DNA from: DASRDU01 sp035560235
Lineage (GTDB): Bacteria > Acidobacteriota > Blastocatellia > RBC074
Length of the DNA stretch: 64,000 nucleotides
Reading direction: 5' to 3'
NCBI GenBank assembly: GCA_035560235.1
Contig: DATMAG010000050.1
Coordinates: 62,001-126,000, forward strand
Position 1 is the first letter of the stretch, and each line of letters begins with the position of its first letter. The notes under the pieces were generated by a model that had not been told where the DNA came from, did no database searches, and saw only the letters and a program-made list of their open reading frames with translations. A program made the translations under genes and the position numbers. Positions 1-7,364 of the stretch are shown here, one piece after another.

Positions 1-697
1 AGGTCGTGTCGTAAGGCCGCCCGCCCGGCGTGCTGATCCAGACGCACTCGCCGGTCAGTTTGTTGAAGGCGTAGAACCGATGCCGCCGCTGCGCCAGATC
101 GCCAAAGCCGTCAGTCGGCATGCTGACGATGACCAGATCGCCTTCAATAATCGGTGAAACGGTGCGCCCGCCGTGCGTCGTCCACGCGCCGAATTCATCA
201 GTCAGCGAGCGTTCCCACAGCAGCTTGCCGTCATAAGTGAGCGCCGTCAGCGTGCCGCAGGCTCCGAACGTGTAGACATTGCCCGTCGTCGGATCGCCCG
301 CCGGAGATGACCACGCAATGCGGCGCGGCGGCACGTCGGTCGAATAGACATTCGACTTGTGTTCCCAGATGACCTTGCCCGTATCGGCGTCAAAAGCCAT
401 CACGCGCTCCTGCATCGTTTCGCCGCTGCCCGATGAATTAAAGACGAAGACGCGATTGCCCATGACGATGGGCGCGGAACGGCCTCCGTAAGGAGCCTTC
501 CAGACCAGGTTCTCGCCCTGTGGCGACCATTTTTCGGGCAGTCCCTTTTCCGCTGAAACACCGTCGCGTGCGGGGCCGCGCCATTCGGCCCAGTCGCTGC
601 CGCTCGGCGTGTATTTTGCGGGCGCGGTGCGTTGCGCGGGAAAGAGGAACAAGGCGAGCAGCGAAAACGTAATGAAGCGTGCAAGCATGGCAGTCAT
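1..697 (-). CDS. PQQ-binding-like beta-propeller protein (partial, C-terminus outside window)
   Basis: The minus strand reads open from an ATG at 697 to base 1, about 232 codons, and the gene continues beyond the window. It begins with a hydrophobic signal peptide (about residues 4-20) and then the entry motif WAEWRGPARDGVS, typical of secreted PQQ-type propellers. Blade-like repeats follow, for example DADTGKVIWEH, LTYDGKLLWE and FNKLTGECVW. A second in-frame ATG at 688 is an equally good start; neither has a strong ribosome binding site. It is divergent from the ankyrin gene at 941 and is a fourth relative of the three propellers at 1735-6182. Binding of PQQ itself is not shown; such propellers often act as scaffolds or unknown secreted factors. 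Confidence 0.85.
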   Translation of the reverse strand, partial: MTAMLARFITFSLLALFLFPAQRTAPAKYTPSGSDWAEWRGPARDGVSAEKGLPEKWSPQGENLVWKAPYGGRSAPIVMGNRVFVFNSSGSGETMQERVMAFDADTGKVIWEHKSNVYSTDVPPRRIAWSSPAGDPTTGNVYTFGACGTLTALTYDGKLLWERSLTDEFGAWTTHGGRTVSPIIEGDLVIVSMPTDGFGDLAQRRHRFYAFNKLTGECVWISTPGGRPYDTT

Positions 698-792
698 CAC
701 CGATTTTGGAAGATTGTTTACAGGAATCTGGATGCAGTGAACAAACAATACGAAATCAGCCTGATCCGGTTGCAGTTATTTCCCCGGAAGCA

Positions 793-819
793 TTGACTCC
801 GCTGATCGCAAAATATAAC
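793..819 (+). promoter_or_regulatory. candidate sigma70-type promoter
   Basis: TTGACT (793-798) and TATAAC (814-819) are separated by 15 bases, shorter than ideal, about 120 bases upstream of the ankyrin gene. No other good promoter was seen between the divergent genes (698-940). Short reading frames here have no coding signals. Confidence 0.35.
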
Positions 820-940
820 CTGGGCACTTCAGAGTCAAGGAATCGGACTTCCCGGATCGCACCATCATCCTGATCAAGACTGCTGCCCGCTGCAATGATT
901 CCACAGTTTTTGATGACACTGACAAGTAAGGAGGGAGGTT

Positions 941-1738
941 ATGCCGAAACTGCTCCTGCTCTGCCTGCTCGCTGTTCTGCTTCCGTTCGCCATCTCTGCT
1001 CAGGATCTTAACGATGAACTGCTCGCCGCCGCGCGCAAAAGCGATGTCGAGCGGGTCAAAGCCCTGCTCGCCAAAGGCGCGGACGTGAATGCCAAATCAC
1101 CTTACGGCGCGACGCCGCTCTTTTTCGCCTGTGATCGCGGCAGCGTCGAAGTTGTCAGGGTGCTGCTCGAAAACGGCGCGGATGCCAATGTCAGAGACAA
1201 GTTTTACGGCGCGACGCCGCTCGGCTGGGCGCTCGGCAAGGGCAAGCCTGAAATCATCCGGCTGCTGATTGAGAAGGGCGCGAAGGAGACTGACCAGGCA
1301 ATGAACTTTGCCGTCAATGGCAATCACCTCGAAGTCGCAAAGGCCGCGCTCGCCAAAGGCGGCTTCAAGCAGGAAGCGCTCGACAAATACCTGGCCATCG
1401 CCACGCGCAAGGGCAATACGGAAGTTGCTGAACTGCTCAAAGGCGCGGGCGCAAAACCGATGGCTGAATTTAAGGTTGATGCTGAAACACTGAAGCTTTA
1501 CGAAGGCACTTTCAAAAACGAAAACTTCACGCTGACCTTCAAAGTCAAAGATGGCAAACTGCTGGTCGCATCGAATGGTTTTGATTCGGAAATGATTCCG
1601 CTGCGGCAGCATACTTTTGAAGTCGAGCAGGCCAGTGGCATCACGGTCATTTTCAACCTCGAAGGCGACCGGGTCATCAGTCTGAACTGGAAGACCACAA
1701 ACGGCGAGGCTGTGCTGAAGAAAGGAGACGCGAAGTGA
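941..1738 (+). CDS. secreted ankyrin-repeat protein with C-terminal DUF3471-like domain
   Basis: 265 residues. The start is fixed by a strong Shine-Dalgarno, aaggagggagg, just upstream of ATG 941. Residues 1-20 form a signal peptide ending in AISA-Q. Residues about 22-165 hold four to five ankyrin repeats, with recognisable cores such as GADVNAKSPYGATPLFFA and GADANVRDKFYGATPLGWA; later repeats are degenerate. Residues about 175-260 (LKLYEGTFKNENFTLTF...) resemble the small beta-rich DUF3471 domain often found after beta-lactamase-like proteins. The stop overlaps the GTG start of the next propeller gene (GTGA), so the two are probably co-transcribed. The role is probably protein-protein contact in the periplasm; the partner is unknown. 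Confidence 0.8.
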   Translation: MPKLLLLCLLAVLLPFAISAQDLNDELLAAARKSDVERVKALLAKGADVNAKSPYGATPLFFACDRGSVEVVRVLLENGADANVRDKFYGATPLGWALGKGKPEIIRLLIEKGAKETDQAMNFAVNGNHLEVAKAALAKGGFKQEALDKYLAIATRKGNTEVAELLKGAGAKPMAEFKVDAETLKLYEGTFKNENFTLTFKVKDGKLLVASNGFDSEMIPLRQHTFEVEQASGITVIFNLEGDRVISLNWKTTNGEAVLKKGDAK

Positions 1739-3102
1739 AATTCAGATTCTGTCCGATTGCACTGCTGACTTTCTGTCTGGCCGTTTCGGCCTTCGCGCAG
1801 AACTGGCCTTCGTTTCGCGGCGCGAATGCTTCCGGCGTCGTCGAAGGCAAGCCAGTGCCTGTCAAATGGGACGCTGAAAAGAACGTCAACATTGCATGGA
1901 AAGTCGAAATCCCCGGCCTCGCGCATTCAAGTCCCGTCGTGTGGGAAGACAAGGTCTTCGTCACGACTGCGGTCAGCAGCGATCCGAAATCGGTCTTTCG
2001 CTCAGGCCTGTATGGTGACGTGGATTCCGCCGAAGATGTCTCAAAGCATTCCTGGCGCGTGTACTGCCTCGACAAAAAGACCGGAAAGATTCTCTGGCAG
2101 CAGGTCGCGCACGAAGGCGTGCCGAAAACCAAACGCCACATCAAATCGAGCTTTGCCAGCTCAACGCCCGTGACGGACGGCAAAAACCTCGTCGCCTTTT
2201 TCGGCAGCGAAGGGCTGTACTGCTACGACCTCAAGGGCAAACTGAAATGGAAGGTTGATCTCGGCGTGCTTGATGGCGGGTGGTTCTTCGATCCTGATTA
2301 TCAATGGGGCACGGCGAGTTCACCGATCATTTATAAAGACCTGGTGATCCTGCAATGTGACGTGCAGAAAGGCTCGTTCATTGCCGCCTACAGCCTGAAG
2401 GACGGCAAACAGGTCTGGAAGACCGAGCGCGAAGAGATTCCGTCGTGGGGCACGCCGACGATTTACGAAGGCAAAACGCGCGCGGAACTGATTACCAACG
2501 CGACGAAGTTCATTCGCAGTTACGACCCGCTCACGGGCAAAGAACTGTGGCGCATGTCGGGCAATCCTGAAATCACCGCGACGACGCCGATTGCGCGCGA
2601 CGAAATCATTTACATCTGCAACGGCTATCGCCCGAATCGTCCGATCTATGCAATCAAAGCGGGCGCAAGCGGCGACATCTCGCTTAAGGACAACAAAGAG
2701 ACAAACGATTTTGTGATCTGGAGCAAGCAGCGCGGCGGGACTTATATGCCGACGCCGATCCTGTACGGCGAGCATCTGTTCACCTGCGAAAATCACGGCG
2801 TGCTGACCGCGTGGAATGCAAAGACCGGGGAGCGCGTCTGGCAGCAGCGCATCGCTGACAAAGGCGGCTCATTCAGCGCCTCGCCCGTGATTGCCAACGG
2901 CAATCTGTATCTGGCAAGCGAGGACGGCGAAGTTCACGTCGCCAGAGCCGGAGCGAAATACGAACTGCTCGCGTCAAATCCGATTGGCGAAGTGATGATG
3001 GCGACCCCCGCGATTTCCGAAGGTATGATCTTCATTCGCGGCCAGCATCACCTGTTTGCCGTGGCTGAGAAAGCGGAAGCAAAGGAGCGTGCCGCGAAGT
3101 AG
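1735..3102 (+). CDS. secreted PQQ-binding-like beta-propeller protein
   Basis: 455 residues from a GTG start at 1735, preceded by aaaggag and overlapping the upstream stop by four bases. Residues 1-22 are a signal peptide (cut after AFA). NWPSFRGANASGVVEG opens the mature protein, as in PQQ-like/WD40-like secreted propellers. At least six blades can be seen, each with a W and a D-x-K/L-T-G-K turn (DKKTGKILWQ, DPLTGKELWR, NAKTGERVWQ). The C-terminal closing strand is MATPAISEGMIFIRGQHHLF. The genes at 3299 and 4821 have the same architecture. No quinoprotein dehydrogenase Cys pair or cytochrome domain is visible, so an enzymatic role is doubtful. Confidence 0.85.
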   Translation: MKFRFCPIALLTFCLAVSAFAQNWPSFRGANASGVVEGKPVPVKWDAEKNVNIAWKVEIPGLAHSSPVVWEDKVFVTTAVSSDPKSVFRSGLYGDVDSAEDVSKHSWRVYCLDKKTGKILWQQVAHEGVPKTKRHIKSSFASSTPVTDGKNLVAFFGSEGLYCYDLKGKLKWKVDLGVLDGGWFFDPDYQWGTASSPIIYKDLVILQCDVQKGSFIAAYSLKDGKQVWKTEREEIPSWGTPTIYEGKTRAELITNATKFIRSYDPLTGKELWRMSGNPEITATTPIARDEIIYICNGYRPNRPIYAIKAGASGDISLKDNKETNDFVIWSKQRGGTYMPTPILYGEHLFTCENHGVLTAWNAKTGERVWQQRIADKGGSFSASPVIANGNLYLASEDGEVHVARAGAKYELLASNPIGEVMMATPAISEGMIFIRGQHHLFAVAEKAEAKERAAK

Positions 3103-3140
3103 AATAGTTGTCATGAAGATCAGCATTCATTGAAAGCGCA

Positions 3141-3229
3141 GCAGCGTCTGGAGTGCGGCGGCCTGGCGCCGCTTTGTTTTTCGAGTCATCAGTTAAAGCG
3201 GCGCCAGGCCGCCGCACTCCAGACGCTGC
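3141..3229. repeat. REP-like long inverted repeat
   Basis: Two perfect 35-base arms (3141-3175 and 3195-3229) flank a 19-base loop. Each arm carries ctggagt followed by a smaller hairpin GCGGCG-gcctgg-CGCCGC, so the element is two head-to-head REP units. It lies between two propeller genes and could also end transcription or protect the mRNA end. Confidence 0.8.
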
Positions 3230-3298
3230 CGCGTAACTGAATACATAGTTGAGAGCCGCTGTGAGAGAGAAAGATTCAATCATCTGAGGAGCCACCTT

Positions 3299-4684
3299 AT
3301 GAATCGAAAGACCATTGCCTTCGCGTTCACCCTGATCGTCGGCCTGTCTGTCTGGTCGCTTTGTCATCCTTCAGTGAGCGATGCCGCTGGTAAGGAAACC
3401 AACTGGCCGCAGTGGCGCGGCCCCGACAGTCAGGGCATTTCGCAGGAAAAGAATCTGCCCGTCGAGTGGAACGAAACGAAAAATGTGGTCTGGAAAACGG
3501 CGATTCCCGGTCAGGGATTTTCGCAGCCGATCATTTGGGGAAAGAAAGTCTTTCTGACCACAGCGGTTGAAATCGGCGCGGCTCCGGCTGAACACAAGCC
3601 GATTACGCACAGGCTCGGTGACAGGGAATTCAAGCATCCCGACTGGTATGGTTCGGACAAACTGCATTCATTCAAAGTGCTGTGTCTTGACCGCGATTCG
3701 GGAAAGATCCTGTGGGAAAAGACGGCTTATGAAGGCACGGTCTATGACCATCGCCATCGTCGCGGAACCTATGCTGCGCCGACTCCGGTGACTGACGGGA
3801 AGTATGTCTACACCTACTTCGGCTCCGAAGGGATGTACTGTTACGACTTCGACGGCAAACTGGTCTGGAAGAAATCGCTCGGCGGCATCGGGACGATGGG
3901 CATGGGCGTCGGCACTTCGCCGGTGCTGTATGAAAACACCGTGATTCTGCTCTGCGATCAGGAATTCGATGGCAGGGATTCGTTCCTGGTCGCGCTCGAC
4001 AAAAAGACCGGCAGCGAAACGTGGCGCGTCAAACGTCAGGTCGGCGTCAGTTGGGCGACGCCGGTGATCGTCAGAACAAAGCAGCGCGCGGAACTGATTA
4101 CCAGCGGCAACGAGTTCATTGTTTCCTACGACCCGAAGACCGGCAAGGAATGGTGGCGCGCCGACGGCCTCAAGAGCCACGCGATTGCGACGCCTGTTGT
4201 CAAAGGCGATCTGGTGATCGTGTCATCAGGCTTTCCGTCAAAGGTCATCAAGGCCATTCGCCTCGGCGGTTCGGGCAAAATTGACGGCACTGACAAAATT
4301 GTGTGGACGTACAACAAAGGCACATCGTATGTCCCGTCACCGATTCTGTACGGCGATTACGTTTACCTGATGAGCGACGCCGGAATCCTGACGTGTCTCG
4401 AAGCCGAAACCGGCAAGGTCGTTTATGAAGGCGGGCGCGTGCCGGTTTCGACGAAATTTTACGGCGCCTCGCCGGTCGCGTTTGACGGTAAGATCCTGCT
4501 GACCTGCGATGACGGCGATACCTTTGTCATCAAAGCGGGGCCGAAGCACGAAGTCCTCGGCACCAACACGATTGGCGAACCTTCGCGGACTTCGATTGCG
4601 ATTGCCGACGGCAGGCTCTTCCTGCGCGGCGAAAAACATCTGTTCTGCATCGGCAGCAAACCGGGCGAAGCCGGTGGCCGCTGA
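3299..4684 (+). CDS. secreted PQQ-binding-like beta-propeller protein
   Basis: 461 residues, ATG preceded by gaggagccacctt. Residues 1-30 are a signal peptide or anchor. The mature protein opens with NWPQWRGPDSQGIS and continues with blades marked by DRDSGKILWEK, DFDGKLVWK, DKKTGSETWR, DPKTGKEWWR and EAETGKVVYEGG. The closing strand is IAIADGRLFLRGEKHLFCIG. It is very similar along its length to the gene at 4821 (shared blocks such as EKTAYEGTVYD and PSPILYGDYVYLMSDAGILT), so the two look like a recent tandem duplication. The 1735 copy is more distant. It is flanked on both sides by REP-like palindromes. Confidence 0.87.
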   Translation: MNRKTIAFAFTLIVGLSVWSLCHPSVSDAAGKETNWPQWRGPDSQGISQEKNLPVEWNETKNVVWKTAIPGQGFSQPIIWGKKVFLTTAVEIGAAPAEHKPITHRLGDREFKHPDWYGSDKLHSFKVLCLDRDSGKILWEKTAYEGTVYDHRHRRGTYAAPTPVTDGKYVYTYFGSEGMYCYDFDGKLVWKKSLGGIGTMGMGVGTSPVLYENTVILLCDQEFDGRDSFLVALDKKTGSETWRVKRQVGVSWATPVIVRTKQRAELITSGNEFIVSYDPKTGKEWWRADGLKSHAIATPVVKGDLVIVSSGFPSKVIKAIRLGGSGKIDGTDKIVWTYNKGTSYVPSPILYGDYVYLMSDAGILTCLEAETGKVVYEGGRVPVSTKFYGASPVAFDGKILLTCDDGDTFVIKAGPKHEVLGTNTIGEPSRTSIAIADGRLFLRGEKHLFCIGSKPGEAGGR

Positions 4685-4685
4685 T

Positions 4686-4794
4686 CCCCTGGGAGCGCGA
4701 GCGGCCCGCTCGCCTGAATAACGATCCAGACCATCTGAAATTGACCGGAACACTTCCGCACGCCTGGCGAGCGGGCCGCTCGCGCTCCCAGGGG
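4686..4794. repeat. REP-like doublet, 29-bp perfect arms
   Basis: Arms 4686-4714 and 4766-4794 are perfect inverted copies around a 51-base spacer. Within each arm a prefix cctgggagc is followed by a 7-bp hairpin with a 3-base loop (GCGAGCG-GCC-CGCTCGC at 4697-4713). The element starts two bases after the upstream gene's stop codon, and the next gene starts at 4821. Confidence 0.85.
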
Positions 4795-4820
4795 AAGGTT
4801 CCGGCAGGAGAAATGAAGTA

Positions 4821-6182
4821 ATGAAGCGATTGTCAATGCTCTCTGTCGTGCTGATGCTATGCGTGGTGGCGGTGTGGTCACTGAACGCCTTTGTGACGAG
4901 CGCTGCGCCGAAGACGGCCAACTGGGCGCAGTGGCGCGGGCCTGAAGGCAACGGCGTTTCGACTGAAACCGGACTGCCTGCGGAATGGAGTCCTGACAAG
5001 AATATCAAATGGAAGACGCCGATCAGCGGGCGCGGCCACTCATCCCCGATTGTCTGGGGCAATCGCGTCTTTCTGACTACTGACATCGAAGGCGACCTGG
5101 TACCGGGGGCGAAGGCCGTCAAACACGTCATTGAAGGTCAGGAATTCAAACACCCCGACAGTGTCGGCGGTGATCGCAAACATACCTTCAAGGTGCTGTG
5201 CCTTGATCGCAGCACCGGAAAAGTTCTGTGGGAAAAGACGGCTTACGAAGGCACTGTCTACGATGACCGTCACCGCAAGGGCAGCTATGCCGCGCCGACG
5301 CCGACCACTGATGGAACGAATGTCTACGCGTGGTTCGGAGCCGAAGGCGACGGGCTGTACTGCTACGACTTCAAGGGCAATCTGGTCTGGAAGACGGCAG
5401 TCGGAAAAATCGCTTCAGTTGGAATGGGACCGGGATCATCGCCGGTGCTGTTTGAAAATCTGGTGATCCTGCAATGCGACGAGGACGAGGGCAAAAAATC
5501 CTTCATCGTCGCACTCGATAAAAAGACCGGCAAAGAGGTCTGGCGCAACCCGCGTCAGGTGCAGTCGAGCTGGTCAACGCCGCTCATCGTGCGCACCGCA
5601 CAGCGCACGGAACTCGTCACCAGCGGCTTTGAGTGGATCATCTCCTATGACCCGAAGACCGGCAAAGAGCTGTGGAAGATGAAAGGCCTTGAAAGCAACG
5701 CCATTCCCTCGCCGCTCGTCGGCAGCGGCATGGTCTTTCTGTATGCCGGATTCCCGACCAAACGCACGCTGGCTGTCAGACTGGGCGCTTCGGGCGACCT
5801 GACGGGCAGTTCGAATCTGGTCTGGCAGTACGACAAGGGCACGGCCTACGTGCCTTCCTCGATTCTGTACGGTGATTACCTTTACCTGATGAGTGATCGC
5901 GGCATTCTGACCTGCCTCGAAGCAAAGACCGGCAAGGTCGTCTATGAAGGCGGGCGCATTCCGATTCCGGCGACATTCACGGCTTCGCCGGTGGCATTTG
6001 ACGGAAAGATTCTGCTGACGAGCGAGGATGGCGATACGTTTGTCATCAGGGCCGGGCCGAAGCACGAAGTCCTGGCGACCAATTCAGTCGGCGAGCCGGT
6101 TTATGCATCACCGGCCATCTCTGACGGCCTGATCTTCATTCGCGGCGAAAAGAATCTCTACTGCATCGGCAGCGCAAAGTAA
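4821..6182 (+). CDS. secreted PQQ-binding-like beta-propeller protein
   Basis: 453 residues, ATG at 4821 preceded by caggagaaatgaagta. A signal peptide covers residues 1-30 (cut near TSAAP). The mature protein opens with NWAQWRGPEGNGVS. Blade markers are DRSTGKVLWEK, DFKGNLVWK, DKKTGKEVWR, DPKTGKELWK and EAKTGKVVYEGG. The closing strand is ASPAISDGLIFIRGEKNLYCIG. It is a close paralogue of the 3299 gene. The next gene (6193) follows after 10 bases, suggesting a shared transcript. The family is found in Planctomycetes and Acidobacteria as secreted proteins of unknown substrate; catalysis is not demonstrated. Confidence 0.87.
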   Translation: MKRLSMLSVVLMLCVVAVWSLNAFVTSAAPKTANWAQWRGPEGNGVSTETGLPAEWSPDKNIKWKTPISGRGHSSPIVWGNRVFLTTDIEGDLVPGAKAVKHVIEGQEFKHPDSVGGDRKHTFKVLCLDRSTGKVLWEKTAYEGTVYDDRHRKGSYAAPTPTTDGTNVYAWFGAEGDGLYCYDFKGNLVWKTAVGKIASVGMGPGSSPVLFENLVILQCDEDEGKKSFIVALDKKTGKEVWRNPRQVQSSWSTPLIVRTAQRTELVTSGFEWIISYDPKTGKELWKMKGLESNAIPSPLVGSGMVFLYAGFPTKRTLAVRLGASGDLTGSSNLVWQYDKGTAYVPSSILYGDYLYLMSDRGILTCLEAKTGKVVYEGGRIPIPATFTASPVAFDGKILLTSEDGDTFVIRAGPKHEVLATNSVGEPVYASPAISDGLIFIRGEKNLYCIGSAK

Positions 6183-6192
6183 GAGGCAAGGC

Positions 6193-6702
6193 ATGACAAA
6201 GATTCGTCCACTGAGTCGCATCACATTCGCCCTGATCTTTCTGGCGAGCCTCGGCGTGGCCGCAGACAAACCCGACCTGAGCGGAACCTGGGTGCTGGAC
6301 AAGACCCGCAGCTTCAGCAACCCGCCGGGGCTTGATCAGACGATGACCATCGTTCACAAAGGCGACGAGGTCAGTCTGGAAGCCAGAGTCACCGTGCAGG
6401 GAAAGGAAACAGTGGTCAATGAAACCTGGGTGCTGGACGGAAAGGAACGCGAATTCACCCCGCCCGGCGCGTCGCCAGGCACCAAAGGCAAACGCCGCGC
6501 TTCGTGGATGCCGGGGCAGCGCGGCATTCTGGTGGAAGATGAATCAACCGCCAACAGCCCCAAAGGCCCGATTCAGCAGCAGACAACCCGCAAATACACG
6601 CTCTCAGCCGATGGCAGCAGTCTGATTGTTGATTACTTCATTGATCGTCCGGGGCAGTCCTTTGAGTCAAAGCGTGTCTTCATCAGAAAAGACAACCGCT
6701 GA
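6193..6702 (+). CDS. small secreted protein, acidobacterial-type, function unknown
   Basis: 169 residues with a signal peptide (residues 1-24, cut near GVA-A). The mature part begins PDLSGTWVLDKTRS, a motif common in short secreted proteins of Acidobacteria with a lipocalin-like beta-strand pattern (GTW...LD, repeated beta hairpins). The rest alternates charged and hydrophobic strands, and the tail is FESKRVFIRKDNR. aagaggcaaggc lies before the ATG, and the gene starts 10 bases after the propeller stop, so it is the likely last gene of that transcript. No catalytic motif is seen. Confidence 0.65.
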   Translation: MTKIRPLSRITFALIFLASLGVAADKPDLSGTWVLDKTRSFSNPPGLDQTMTIVHKGDEVSLEARVTVQGKETVVNETWVLDGKEREFTPPGASPGTKGKRRASWMPGQRGILVEDESTANSPKGPIQQQTTRKYTLSADGSSLIVDYFIDRPGQSFESKRVFIRKDNR

Positions 6703-6776
6703 ACCGGAAGAGTTCAGGGAGATTTCGGCACTGATCTGGATTTTAAGTGTTCCGGTCACGAATCGCGAAATTAGTG

Positions 6777-6805
6777 TTGACCTTTTAATACGTGCGCAGT
6801 ATAGT
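6777..6805 (+). promoter_or_regulatory. sigma70-type promoter
   Basis: TTGACC (6777-6782) and TATAGT (6800-6805) have an ideal 17-base spacer. This would start RNA near 6812, leaving a leader of about 550 bases before the beta-helix gene at 7365. Confidence 0.6.
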
Positions 6806-7364
6806 CGCGCCTGAACTTAGCTTTCCTCACAACCACCGGCGAACTTCAACAGAAGAAAGCTAGCTCAATTTCCAGAGTAACAACTGACTGGTTTCGATTT
6901 CAGGGTATTTGTCAGTAGTGCCTGGCTGAGTTCTGTTTTACGTTTCCCTCCTCTTCTGAGGATTGTCACTGGGCAGTGGCATCCGTCCGGATCACTGAAT
7001 CAATCGCATCACGAGTGTCGTCTGTCCAGGGCAGACGCAGAGGATATCAGGTAATCCCGGTTTCCCGGGCCAGGTAAATGCCTCAGTCGCCAGCAGGTGC
7101 AAACGAAATATTCGAACTCCGGCCAGTTGAGATCTGACGGAGTATGACTTTCAAAGTGCAGATGAAAACGGCCTTCGGTTCATCAGGCAGCTTACTGCCC
7201 CGTTTATAAGCCTCCCCCACCGTGAAACGAACTGAGTGCCAGTGACAGCGCCACGTTATCCATTCGGCAGGGTCTGCTCCGAAGACTATCCCTGGCCAGG
7301 ATAGTTTCCAATTTTCACACCCAGCTCCCTTTGCGAGCTGTAGTCAGAGGACGAGGTGACAGGA
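6806..7364 (+). other. long non-coding leader with several hairpins
   Basis: No convincing gene was found between 6703 and 7364. After the promoter, four local hairpins can be read: CGTCTG/CAGACG (7019-7037), CCCGG/CCGGG (7056-7069), ACTATCC/GGATAGT (7285-7305) and CAGCTC/GAGCTG (7322-7340). The last lies just upstream of the start region. No known riboswitch class could be matched by eye. Confidence 0.4.

Noticed and set aside
679..873. Short plus-strand frame of 64 codons
   Set aside because: It overlaps the divergent propeller start and lacks a binding site or homology.
6806..7364. Cyclic-di-GMP (GEMM) or other riboswitch
   Set aside because: A gcaaacgaaa...ctccggcc stretch near 7098-7130 is suggestive, but the conserved core and receptor helices could not be aligned.
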